NCBI GenBank assembly: GCA_947589345.1
Contig: CANQAC010000012.1
Location: 1-47,186 of the forward strand
Direction: 5' to 3'
DNA length: 47,186 bases
DNA from: an uncultured Akkermansia sp.
GTDB lineage: Bacteria; Verrucomicrobiota; Verrucomicrobiia; Verrucomicrobiales; Akkermansiaceae
In this document: positions 16,053 to 24,576 of the stretch, in pieces
How the letters are laid out: each line of letters begins with the position of its first letter
How positions within the stretch are numbered: position 1 is the stretch's first letter
The notes under the pieces: generated by a model
Database searches by the model: none
What the model was told of the DNA's origin: nothing
Seen by the model: only the letters and a program-made list of their open reading frames with translations
Made by a program: the position numbers and the translations under genes

Positions 16053-16069
16053 GTGTAGCGGTAAGTGTA
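16034..16069 (+). promoter_or_regulatory. Phased GTGTA repeats, candidate MraZ box
   Basis: Four copies of GTGTA start at 16034, 16044, 16053 and 16065 (steps of 10, 9 and 12), overlapping the -10 region. MraZ in other bacteria represses its own operon by binding short GTG/TGGG-type direct repeats spaced 10 bp apart. The assignment is inference from position and phasing. Confidence 0.5.
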
Positions 16070-16078
16070 CGAAGAGAT

Positions 16079-16549
16079 ATGTCAAAAGACCGGACAGTGC
16101 TGTTTACGGGGAATGTGACGCATAAGCTGGATCCGAAAAGTCGAGTGGCAATTCCGGCGGGATGGCGAGCGGCACAGGGGGAGGTATTAGTGATGATAGA
16201 AGCACATAGTGAGGGGTGTAGGGTGTTGAAATGTTACACACAGGAAAGTTTTGCTGAAAAGATAGAAGCTATAAGGGGACACGCGAGGGAACAAATGATT
16301 CCACCGGGCGAGGTGGATCAGTACGTTGGGAAAATTACGGGGTGCAGTTTTGAAGCGGAGGTAAGTACGCAAGGGAAATTATTGATACCCAAGCCTCAGA
16401 GAGAGCGTATGAAACTTGAGGAAACAGCCACCATCGTGGGTCGTGGAACGTTTTTTGAGATTTGGAACCCAGCTGATTACGAGAGTACACATACGGCGGA
16501 TGCACTTAGCAAGCTGAAGCTTGACCAAACCTTCCACATTCTTTCATGA
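16079..16549 (+). CDS. mraZ: Transcriptional regulator MraZ
   Basis: A 156-residue protein with two SpoVT/AbrB-like repeats. The first is 'LFTGNVTHKLDPKSRVAIPAGWR' and the second 'TQGKLLIPKPQRERMKL', as in MraZ, the highly conserved first gene of dcw clusters that represses its own operon. ATG 16079 has GAAGAG just upstream and follows the promoter by about 25 bp; the longer open frame back to 15707 crosses the promoter and is rejected. Its stop overlaps the rsmH start (ATGA). Confidence 0.93.
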   Translation: MSKDRTVLFTGNVTHKLDPKSRVAIPAGWRAAQGEVLVMIEAHSEGCRVLKCYTQESFAEKIEAIRGHAREQMIPPGEVDQYVGKITGCSFEAEVSTQGKLLIPKPQRERMKLEETATIVGRGTFFEIWNPADYESTHTADALSKLKLDQTFHILS

Positions 16550-17997
16550 GCGAGCAGGAGGCAGAGAGTTGGGTGGCGCATCATCCTCCTGATGGAGGGT
16601 CCTGCTACCGAGTCGTGATGTGGCAGCAAGGAGCCGTGGATCATCGCCATCTGACGGCATGGAAGGCGGCTCGGGCAGGGTATGTGGAGCGCATGCAGCA
16701 GGCGGGATTGCGGGGTACACGTGGCGCTTTGGCTAGGGAGCGTGAGGAACTGCAGGCATACAACGCGAGCATTAGCAGCGAGGCGTTTGCTTTTCGCACG
16801 CGCGCGCAGGACGTGCGCACGGGCGGCATGCGCGAGGCGTTGCGCGCGGACGCAGGGGTCCTGGGCTATAAACTTGGCAACGGGGCCGCAGAGGTGTGGC
16901 TTGAATTGTCGGGGGAAGTAGGTGTGGATTTTCACGTTCAGAGTTGGCAGGCAGCTGCACCGAAAGTAACGTGGAGTTCTGACCTCATCGTTGAGCAATT
17001 GACGGCAGCGGATGCCGCCGAGTGGCAAAAGGCGCATAGATCCACTGAAGAGCCGATCGAGGCAGGAGCTGAGGGGTCGGCACCGTTTCGGCATATCTCG
17101 GTGCTGTTACAGGAAACGGCAGGGGCATTGCAGGCGGCTCCGGGCAAAGTGATGGTAGATGCCACGTTGGGCGGCGGCGGGCATAGCGAAAAGCTACTGC
17201 AAGCTGGTGCAATGGTGTGGGGGATTGATCAGGATCCGATGGCTCGAATAGCTACTCGTTACCGATTGGCGCATTACGGAGAACAGTTGAGAGTATTGGC
17301 TGGCAATTTTCGGGAAATAGCCAAACTTTTGCGTGAACACGGAGTGGATTCAGTGGATGGAGTGTTGGCGGATTTGGGTGTTTCATCGCCTCAGGTGGAT
17401 ACGGCCTCGCGTGGATTTTCTTTCTTGGCAGAAGGGCCACTGGATATGCGCATGAACCCTAATCAACCCCGCAGTGCAGCAGATGTTGTAAACGAGGCGA
17501 GTGAAAAAGAATTGGCCGATATCCTGTGGCAGTACGGGGAGGAACGCGCGTCTCGTGTCATTGCTCGTCGCATTGTGCAGCAGCGCGAGCATGAGCCTAT
17601 CACCACTACCACGCAACTTGCGAATATCATCTGCTCCGTACTGCCTCGTCGCGGTAAGCAACACCCGGCGACGCGGAGTTTCCAAGCCCTGCGTATTGCG
17701 GTGAATGATGAACTGGCGGCGTTGGACGAATTGTTGGTCGGCGGGCTGTCCATTCTGCGCAGCGGAGGTCGTATGGCCGTCATTACTTTTCACAGTTTAG
17801 AGGATCGGAAGGTGAAGCAGTTTTTTGAACGCGTCACCAGACCCGAAATTGATCGACCAGAGTGGGCACAACCGCGCCCCAATCCAGAATACAAAGCGAG
17901 AAGTGTGACCCGCAAACCTATTACCCCCAGTGAGGCAGAATTGTCCGCCAACCCGCGCTCTCGTAGTGCGAAACTACGTGTTATCGAAAAGATCTGA
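16546..17997 (+). CDS. rsmH: 16S rRNA C1402 N4-methyltransferase RsmH with N-terminal extension
   Basis: The C-terminal 300 residues are a standard RsmH (MraW), which methylates N4 of C1402 in the ribosomal P site. The SAM-binding loop is 'VDATLGGGGHSEKLL' (about 203-217). 'GVLADLGVSSPQVD', 'GPLDMRMN' and 'ITFHSLEDRKVK' are diagnostic. The first roughly 180 residues are not part of the normal family (usual length about 310) and I do not recognise them. They are soluble, Ala/Arg/Glu-rich, with a helical stretch near 38-80 and a more beta-like part near 95-150. The ATG overlaps the mraZ stop and the frame is continuous, so the extension seems genuine. An internal start near residue 160-180 cannot be excluded. 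Confidence 0.9.
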   Translation: MSEQEAESWVAHHPPDGGSCYRVVMWQQGAVDHRHLTAWKAARAGYVERMQQAGLRGTRGALAREREELQAYNASISSEAFAFRTRAQDVRTGGMREALRADAGVLGYKLGNGAAEVWLELSGEVGVDFHVQSWQAAAPKVTWSSDLIVEQLTAADAAEWQKAHRSTEEPIEAGAEGSAPFRHISVLLQETAGALQAAPGKVMVDATLGGGGHSEKLLQAGAMVWGIDQDPMARIATRYRLAHYGEQLRVLAGNFREIAKLLREHGVDSVDGVLADLGVSSPQVDTASRGFSFLAEGPLDMRMNPNQPRSAADVVNEASEKELADILWQYGEERASRVIARRIVQQREHEPITTTTQLANIICSVLPRRGKQHPATRSFQALRIAVNDELAALDELLVGGLSILRSGGRMAVITFHSLEDRKVKQFFERVTRPEIDRPEWAQPRPNPEYKARSVTRKPITPSEAELSANPRSRSAKLRVIEKI

Positions 17998-18003
17998 TAC
18001 ATT

Positions 18004-18360
18004 ATGCAACGAATTTATCCGTACAAGAAGCGTTATTCTGCACGAGTGGGTTTTGGCTTACTGGTGTGGATGGTGGCGTTTGCGGTAATAGCGGCGGCGA
18101 TGGGTGTTACTTATGCTGTGCTGAAGAACGGACAGGTCGCGGAAAGCACGGAGATTAGCAAGCTGAATCGCGAGATCGCTATCTGCCACATGAATGCTAA
18201 TCAGTACCGCGCTAAGACCGACGCCTTGACTAACCGCTGGGCCATGCGCGACAGACTGAGCCAAAACGGATCGACCTTGCGAGATATTCAGCACAATCAA
18301 ATCGAAATAGCGCGCAGTAGTCGCGAAGAAGCAGGTATCCGATCTACTGCTTCGCGTTAG
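18004..18360 (+). CDS. ftsL: FtsL-like division protein
   Basis: A 118-residue bitopic protein with a short basic cytosolic tail, one TM helix (about residues 14-40) and a periplasmic helix with heptad character ('STEISKLNREIAICHMNANQYRAKTDAL'). Sequence identity in FtsL is low everywhere, so the call rests on topology and on position between rsmH and the septal PBP, where ftsL sits in most dcw clusters. FtsL would join FtsB/FtsQ-type partners to activate FtsW/FtsI. Confidence 0.75.
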   Translation: MQRIYPYKKRYSARVGFGLLVWMVAFAVIAAAMGVTYAVLKNGQVAESTEISKLNREIAICHMNANQYRAKTDALTNRWAMRDRLSQNGSTLRDIQHNQIEIARSSREEAGIRSTASR

Positions 18361-18384
18361 TCAAATAGACGTTTCCATCCATCC

Positions 18385-20565
18385 ATGAAAACTAAAATAC
18401 CCTTTGCCAACCGTTGTGCCTGGCTGTGCGCGCTGGTGCTTGGGGTATCGTGCGTGGTGACGTATCGTTTGGTAGAGCTGCAGGTCGTGGATTCTGGAAA
18501 TAGGGGGCGCATTGCCGCAGATGAGCTCATCGAGAAAGAACGCATTCCTGCGCAGCGCGGGGTGATCATGGATCGCAATGAAGAGATACTGACGAATAAT
18601 GTGCAAAATGCGGAGTTAGTGGCCAATCGTTATCATCTGCGTGAACTCACAGCAGTGGTGGACGGTTTGGCGTATAATCAGGTGAGTCATACTACCGAGT
18701 GGGCGCAAACGAAAGATGCCGCGGAACGCCGCAAGATGCTGTCAAAGAAACGTAGTGAGTTATTAGATAACGCTCGTCGTCGTGTGACCCCGGATGAAAA
18801 GGCAGAACTACGTCGCCAGCTTGGCACGGCGGATGCTCGAACTAACCGTATGTTGGAGTATGACCCAGCAGTGTGCGCTTATTATTTTCAACTACACGAT
18901 CGCTTGGTGGCTGAACTCCTGTATCCCTACCTTTGCCGAGTGGAGGTGGGAGGGAGCAATGCTTCGCATAGCAAGCGTTACATGACCCGAGAGGATATTG
19001 TGGAACGCATCGCTCAAACTGCTACAGAGCAATTTAACAGGGAAGCTGAAAAATCGGGCGCTCCGACGCGTTCCTTCCGCAACCAGATTATCCTAGCTAA
19101 GGGTTTTAACCTGGACACGGCTGAAAAAATTAAGGAAACACTGAAGAAAGCGCATGTGCGCGGTATCATGGTGCAGTCAAATCCGAAACGTTCCTATGTG
19201 ATGCCGGAGATGTTGTGCCATGTGCTGGGGTATGTGGATCACGAAAACCGAGGTGTAAGCGGGGTAGAAGAATATTTCCAGAGTTATCTCGCTGGTGTGG
19301 ATGGCATGCGTGAATATCGCCATAATGCGCGCGGTCAGGTGTTGCCTAATGAAGATGATCGATACTTAGCTCCCAAAGATGGTTTGAACCTTCGCCTCAC
19401 CATCGATATGCGTCTGCAAGCGATCTGTGAACAAGAACTTGATCGAGGCATGCAGCACTACCGGGCCAAACGTGGGTGCATGATTGTAGTGGAGCCGCAC
19501 ACGGGGGATATCCTTGCCATGGTGAGCCGCCCATCTTTCAACCTGAACACCAAAGACCTTATCACTCCTGAGGGAAGTTTCAAGCGTGGCAGCGTGAAGG
19601 ATGATAAAGGAACTCCGGTGACAGGTGATTTCAATTTCGCGTGTCAAACCCGTTACGAGCCCGGTTCGACATTTAAGGTGATAGCGGCCACCACGGCGGT
19701 AGATAAGCATATTATGCGCATTGATACGCCGGTGAATTGCTCGCCATTCAGTGTAGGATTTGGCAGTAAACCGATCAGCGATGGGAGCTTTAATTACCGC
19801 GTACAACCACTGTATTGCGTTCTCAAAAAATCAAGCAATCCTGGTGCTGCTCGGATAGCCTTGGCTTGCAAATGGCACAATTACAGGGAATATATTCAAC
19901 GCTATGGATTGGATAAACCGACGGGAGTGGATCTGCCGAGTGGGGGAGCGTGTTTGCTGGCCGACGGCAACAATATCGTTAACTTTTCCCGCATTGCGTA
20001 CGGTTATTCTGTGGCCGTTTCTCCACTTCACATGGCGATGGTGTATGCTACTATCGCCAATGATGGCGTCAGGATGAAACCACGGCTTATTGATAAAATT
20101 ATTTCGGCGGATGGTTCGGTGTACGATGAGTGTGAGCCACAGCAAGTGCAACGCGTGATGAGTTCTGAAACTGCGCGAGATCTACGGCAGGCCTTGTTCA
20201 GCGTTACTGAAAGCAGCGGCCAGGGCGGACGAGGTACTGCCACCGCTGCAGCCATACCCGGCTTCCGTATTGGTGGCAAAACGGGGACTGCCAAGAAGGT
20301 AAAAGAACAAGGTGGGTATTATGAAGGACTCTACACTGTGTCGTTTGCAGGAGTTTTACCTATTGATAATCCGCAACTGGTGGTAATGACCGTTATTGAC
20401 GAACCGCACCCCACGGGTTGTCAGGCTGGTGGCGGCTCGGTGGCAGCTCCCATATTCCGTCAGGCAGCCGAGAGATTTATCAATGTGCTGAACATTCAGC
20501 CGAATGACCCGGTAGCCTACGAGCGGTATCGCAACAGTAAAGATCGAACGGTCAGCCAAAACTAA
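18385..20565 (+). CDS. ftsI: Septal penicillin-binding protein (class B transpeptidase)
   Basis: A 726-residue class B PBP that crosslinks septal peptidoglycan with FtsW. N-terminal anchor at about residues 10-30, a dimerisation/pedestal domain, then the transpeptidase. The nucleophile motif STFK has Ser428 and Lys431; SSN (in KKSSNPGAAR) and KTG (in GGKTGTAKK) follow in order. A segment of about 130 residues (95-225), including 'RRVTPDEKAELRRQLG', makes it longer than E. coli FtsI (588). It starts 24 bp after ftsL. No PASTA repeats. Confidence 0.92.
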   Translation: MKTKIPFANRCAWLCALVLGVSCVVTYRLVELQVVDSGNRGRIAADELIEKERIPAQRGVIMDRNEEILTNNVQNAELVANRYHLRELTAVVDGLAYNQVSHTTEWAQTKDAAERRKMLSKKRSELLDNARRRVTPDEKAELRRQLGTADARTNRMLEYDPAVCAYYFQLHDRLVAELLYPYLCRVEVGGSNASHSKRYMTREDIVERIAQTATEQFNREAEKSGAPTRSFRNQIILAKGFNLDTAEKIKETLKKAHVRGIMVQSNPKRSYVMPEMLCHVLGYVDHENRGVSGVEEYFQSYLAGVDGMREYRHNARGQVLPNEDDRYLAPKDGLNLRLTIDMRLQAICEQELDRGMQHYRAKRGCMIVVEPHTGDILAMVSRPSFNLNTKDLITPEGSFKRGSVKDDKGTPVTGDFNFACQTRYEPGSTFKVIAATTAVDKHIMRIDTPVNCSPFSVGFGSKPISDGSFNYRVQPLYCVLKKSSNPGAARIALACKWHNYREYIQRYGLDKPTGVDLPSGGACLLADGNNIVNFSRIAYGYSVAVSPLHMAMVYATIANDGVRMKPRLIDKIISADGSVYDECEPQQVQRVMSSETARDLRQALFSVTESSGQGGRGTATAAAIPGFRIGGKTGTAKKVKEQGGYYEGLYTVSFAGVLPIDNPQLVVMTVIDEPHPTGCQAGGGSVAAPIFRQAAERFINVLNIQPNDPVAYERYRNSKDRTVSQN

Positions 20566-20582
20566 TCCTCTTTATCCAATCT

Positions 20583-22106
20583 ATGATTAATCATAAACAA
20601 CTTTTCGCCGTTCTCCCTGGAGCCGTTATTACCGGTTCCTTGCGCAGAAATATCGGTCAGCTGACGGATGATAGTCGCAAGGTAACGCCCGGTAGTGCCT
20701 TTGTTGCAGTGCGTGGTAGTCAGTTTGACGGACATAGCGCGATACCAAAGGCACTTAGCGCTGGAGCCGTTGCCGTGGTTGCAGAAACTCCATGTCCTGC
20801 AGGCATGGAGGAAAAGGGGATATGCTGGATACAAGTGAAAGACACGCGTCAGGCCTGCGGTATGCTTATGAGTGCGTGGCAGGGATTTCCCAGTCAGCAA
20901 TTGGTTACCATCGGTGTAACCGGTACGAATGGAAAAACGACAATTACCTACTTGCTGCATCATATTTTGCGTAGTACCTGGCAAAAGGCGGGGCTCATCG
21001 GCACGGTGCTGTATGATGACGGAGCGCGCCGCACGAAGTCGCACAACACGACGCCCGGTAGCGCAGAGCTGCAACGGATGATGGCAGACATGGTGCGCAA
21101 TGGTTGTCGTGCCGTGGCGATGGAGGTGTCGTCGCATGCGCTGGAACAGGAGCGGACTATTGGAACAGATTTTCGAGTGGGAATATTCACTAATCTGACT
21201 CAGGATCACTTGGATTATCACGGTGACATGGAGAGCTATTACCAAGCGAAGAAAAAATTGTTCACCGGAATGGCAATGAGCACGGATCGCAAAGCAGTGG
21301 CTGTTATTAATGTCGATGATTCGTATGGTCGGCGGTTAGCGGAGGAGATGGGGCCACTGATGAAGGTGCGTACTTTCGGTGAATCTTTGGATGCGGAATA
21401 TCGCATTCAACCAAGACTTATCACGTTGAAAGGAAGCCAATATGAATTGACGTGGAAAGGTCGCAGCTTCTTAGTGCGTATTCCGCTTATTGGAGAGTTT
21501 AATATTTCCAATAGTCTGGCGGCGTTGGTGGGTGCTGCTGCAGCTGGCGTAAACTTTCGTGATGCTATTAGTTGTTTGGCGACGGCGCCGCAAGTGCCTG
21601 GTCGTTTAGAACTGGTGAGCAGTTCCAGTAATGTGCAGTGCTTTGTAGATTATGCCCACACACCAGATGCGTTGGAAAACGTGTGTCGCACGATGCGCGC
21701 ATTGTGTCGACAGGGTCGGTTGATTGTCGTTTTTGGTTGTGGTGGGGACAGGGATCGCACGAAGAGGCCACTCATGGGGGCGGTCGCAGCGAAATATGCG
21801 GATGTCTGTTTGGTGACTAGTGATAACCCACGCCACGAGGATCCTGAAGGGATTATTGATGAAATTATGCCGGGAATTCCCACTGCGAAGCGACACCGCA
21901 TCACAAATCGCTCGGAGGCCATCACGAGCGCTCTTGAAATGGCGCGTGCGGGGGATGTAGTTCTTATTGCCGGCAAGGGACATGAAGATTACCAAATCAT
22001 AGGTGACAAGACGATACGTTTTTCTGATGCTGAAGCAGTGCGTCGATATGTGGAGCGTCGAGAAGCGGAAATCATTGCTGCAAAGAGTGTAGAAAAGAAA
22101 GCATGA
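20583..22106 (+). CDS. murE: UDP-MurNAc-tripeptide synthetase MurE
   Basis: A 507-residue cytoplasmic Mur ligase that adds meso-diaminopimelate to UDP-MurNAc-L-Ala-D-Glu. The ATP loop is 'GVTGTNGKTTITYL'. The DNPR motif in 'VTSDNPRHEDP' selects meso-DAP rather than lysine. 'LDYHGDMESYYQAKKKLF' holds the Lys that is carbamylated in the family. Length is typical. It overlaps the next start by four bases (ATGA). Confidence 0.95.
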   Translation: MINHKQLFAVLPGAVITGSLRRNIGQLTDDSRKVTPGSAFVAVRGSQFDGHSAIPKALSAGAVAVVAETPCPAGMEEKGICWIQVKDTRQACGMLMSAWQGFPSQQLVTIGVTGTNGKTTITYLLHHILRSTWQKAGLIGTVLYDDGARRTKSHNTTPGSAELQRMMADMVRNGCRAVAMEVSSHALEQERTIGTDFRVGIFTNLTQDHLDYHGDMESYYQAKKKLFTGMAMSTDRKAVAVINVDDSYGRRLAEEMGPLMKVRTFGESLDAEYRIQPRLITLKGSQYELTWKGRSFLVRIPLIGEFNISNSLAALVGAAAAGVNFRDAISCLATAPQVPGRLELVSSSSNVQCFVDYAHTPDALENVCRTMRALCRQGRLIVVFGCGGDRDRTKRPLMGAVAAKYADVCLVTSDNPRHEDPEGIIDEIMPGIPTAKRHRITNRSEAITSALEMARAGDVVLIAGKGHEDYQIIGDKTIRFSDAEAVRRYVERREAEIIAAKSVEKKA

Positions 22107-23482
22107 TGGATTTAAATCTTCAGGATCTTACGGCAAGCACCGGCGGTATTATGCTGGTGCAGGGTACGCGCGGCGTTACCACCGGAGTGTGTACGGATAG
22201 CCGTCGCGTGAGGGAGGGGTGTGTGTTCATTGCGCTCAGCGGAGATAAGTTTGATGGCAACAGCTTTGCTCCAGAAGCCTCGAAGAAGGCCGCTGTTGTG
22301 GTAGTGAGTAGGGTGGTTGGGAATTACGATGCCGAGTGCAGCGTGGTGGTAGTGCCTGACACGCTGAAGGCTCTTCAGGACATGGCGACGTGGTGGCGCG
22401 CACAACTGTCGGTTCGTGTTGTTGGGATTACTGGTTCAAGTGGGAAGACCAGTACCAAAGATATGGTGCGTTCCGTATTGGCTCAACATTATTCAACCGT
22501 AGAGGCGACACAAGGCAACCTCAACAACCACATTGGCGTGCCGCTCAGTATTCTTTCAGCACCAGCCAATACCCAAGCCGCTGTGTGGGAAATGGGCATG
22601 AACCACACCGGAGAACTTGCGCCACTCTGTGCCATGGTACAACCTCATATTGGTATCATCACGCATATCGGTTCAGCACACATTGGTATGCTTGGGTCGA
22701 GGGATGCTATTGCGCAGGAAAAATGCACGTTGGCGCGCGTTTTGTCGGCAGACGGTTGCATGATATACCCCGCAAACGACGATTATGCGGATTACATAGC
22801 CACGCAGACACAAGCTCATCTGCTTCCGGTAGGTGGCGAGGCAAGCGCTGTTCGCGCGAGAAATGTACGGAGCGGTGCTCAAGGGAGCGATTATGAGCTG
22901 GTGATAGAAGGAACCGGAGAAATTCCGGTGCACTTACCTGTGCCTGGGGAACATATGGTGGGTAACAGCTTGTTAGCTGCAGCCGCCGGGTGGCGGTTGG
23001 GCTGCAGCCTGCAAGAGATTGCCGAGGGACTGCGCGGGATCGCTCTTACAAAAGGAAGGCTTACGTGCCGAGAAAAAGATGGTGTCCTTTTGGTGGATGA
23101 TACTTACAATGCTAACCCCGAAAGCATGATGGCGGCTTTAAGAACCGTGGCTAGTATGCCTGTGGATGGGCGTCGATATGCTGTGCTTGGCAAGATGGGT
23201 GAACTGGGTAGTGCCGGTGTGGCCGCTCACGCCGAAGTAGGTAAATGCGCGGCGGAATTAAAATACTCGGGTGTAGTGGTGCTGGGCGAGGGCAGTGCGG
23301 AGCTGCATGCGTTGGCGGCGGCTGTGCGAGAAGGCCGTGTGCCGGTGATGCGTGTGGATACTCCGAAGGCAGCAGCGGATAATTTGCGCGGGATGGTGCA
23401 GGCGGGTGATGTGATCCTCTTCAAAGGCTCACGCGTCGCCGGTATAGAGCGAGTTATGGATGAATTATTCAAAGGAGATTAA
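22103..23482 (+). CDS. murF: UDP-MurNAc-pentapeptide synthetase MurF
   Basis: A 459-residue Mur ligase that adds D-Ala-D-Ala to complete the UDP-MurNAc-pentapeptide. The ATP loop is 'GITGSSGKTSTKDM', followed by 'EATQGNLNNHIGVPLS', 'WEMGMNHTGE' and 'VDDTYNANPESM', all typical of MurF. Two adjacent ATGs (22103, 22106) can serve as start; the first overlaps the murE stop. Together with murE and murD it covers most cytosolic stem-peptide assembly. Confidence 0.95.
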   Translation: MMDLNLQDLTASTGGIMLVQGTRGVTTGVCTDSRRVREGCVFIALSGDKFDGNSFAPEASKKAAVVVVSRVVGNYDAECSVVVVPDTLKALQDMATWWRAQLSVRVVGITGSSGKTSTKDMVRSVLAQHYSTVEATQGNLNNHIGVPLSILSAPANTQAAVWEMGMNHTGELAPLCAMVQPHIGIITHIGSAHIGMLGSRDAIAQEKCTLARVLSADGCMIYPANDDYADYIATQTQAHLLPVGGEASAVRARNVRSGAQGSDYELVIEGTGEIPVHLPVPGEHMVGNSLLAAAAGWRLGCSLQEIAEGLRGIALTKGRLTCREKDGVLLVDDTYNANPESMMAALRTVASMPVDGRRYAVLGKMGELGSAGVAAHAEVGKCAAELKYSGVVVLGEGSAELHALAAAVREGRVPVMRVDTPKAAADNLRGMVQAGDVILFKGSRVAGIERVMDELFKGD

Positions 23483-23488
23483 TGTGAG

Positions 23489-24574
23489 ATGTTGACTTAT
23501 TTTTTCAACTCGGATCATGTGAGCCCGACGATATTGTTTGTCGTGCTACCACTGGTTTTGCCACTGGTGTTGGTGTGGACTATGGGACCGTGGGGTATTC
23601 GAAAATTACGAGAGTTGAAAGCTGGGCAGCCCGTGCGCGAGGCGCATGGCAATGTACACGCGCCGGACCATGCTGCAAAGGAAGGTACACCAACGATGGG
23701 GGGTGTACTCATCATTGGTTCACTGCTGTTGTATTCATTTCTGTTTTTACCCTTGGGAGATGTACGAGTGCAGTGCGTGTTGCTCGTTACCGTGGTAACA
23801 GGCTTTCTCGGGTTTCTCGATGACTGTGCGAAGATCAAAAAACACAACAGTGACGGTGTGAACGGTTGGTTCAAGATAGGATTGCAAACTCTTGCTGCAA
23901 CGGTTTGTGCCATATATTTGTACACGTGTGAATCAAATATGTTCATGTCTCGCCCAGGGTTGATCATGGTGCCGTTTTACGGATTTGTTGACATTGGGTG
24001 GCTTGTCATACCACTGGCGATTCTTACCGTCATTGCCACATCTAATGCCGTGAATTTGACAGATGGTTTGGATGGCTTAGCGAGCGGCTGTATGATACCA
24101 GCTTCGCTCTTTTTTGCCCTGTTTGCTTTTCTCGGAATAACAGCATGGCAGGATCCCGGGTTGGTAACTATGGTGGCATTCTCACTGGCCATCATTTCAT
24201 CTTGTCTGGGCTTTTTGTGGTATAATTGCCACCCGGCTAAGGTGTTCATGGGCGATACGGGTTCTCTCGCGCTTGGGGGAGCATTGGGGGGCTTAGCCGT
24301 GTGTACACGCATGGAACTCATGCTCATTTTGGTGGCGGGAGTGTTTGTGGCAGAGGCCACGTCTGTGGTTATGCAGGTGGTGTGGTTTAAGATTACGAGG
24401 CGCGTGAGTGGTGCAGGGCGCAGACTATTCCGCATGGCTCCATTGCATCATCATTTCGAGAAAGGAGGAATGAGTGAGACCCAAGTGTGCGTCCGTTTTT
24501 GGATTGTGGCACTTATCTTGTGTATTGCAGTTGCGGTCACAAACGCAGAAATGATAACCCATTTTCATATTTAG
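23489..24574 (+). CDS. mraY: Phospho-MurNAc-pentapeptide transferase MraY
   Basis: A 361-residue polytopic enzyme that moves phospho-MurNAc-pentapeptide to undecaprenyl phosphate, giving lipid I. About ten TM helices. Catalytic loops: 'LDDCAKI' (the DD pair), 'NAVNLTDGLDGLASG', 'FMGDTGSLALGG' and, near the C-terminus, 'MAPLHHHFE'. Length is exactly typical. It starts 6 bp after murF; GGAG upstream comes from the end of murF. Confidence 0.97.
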   Translation: MLTYFFNSDHVSPTILFVVLPLVLPLVLVWTMGPWGIRKLRELKAGQPVREAHGNVHAPDHAAKEGTPTMGGVLIIGSLLLYSFLFLPLGDVRVQCVLLVTVVTGFLGFLDDCAKIKKHNSDGVNGWFKIGLQTLAATVCAIYLYTCESNMFMSRPGLIMVPFYGFVDIGWLVIPLAILTVIATSNAVNLTDGLDGLASGCMIPASLFFALFAFLGITAWQDPGLVTMVAFSLAIISSCLGFLWYNCHPAKVFMGDTGSLALGGALGGLAVCTRMELMLILVAGVFVAEATSVVMQVVWFKITRRVSGAGRRLFRMAPLHHHFEKGGMSETQVCVRFWIVALILCIAVAVTNAEMITHFHI

Positions 24575-24576
24575 CA

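Noticed and set aside
15707..16078. Long N-terminal extension of MraZ
   Set aside because: It crosses the mraZ promoter and the oppositely oriented SprT-like gene; MraZ proteins start at the MSKDRTVLFTGN region.
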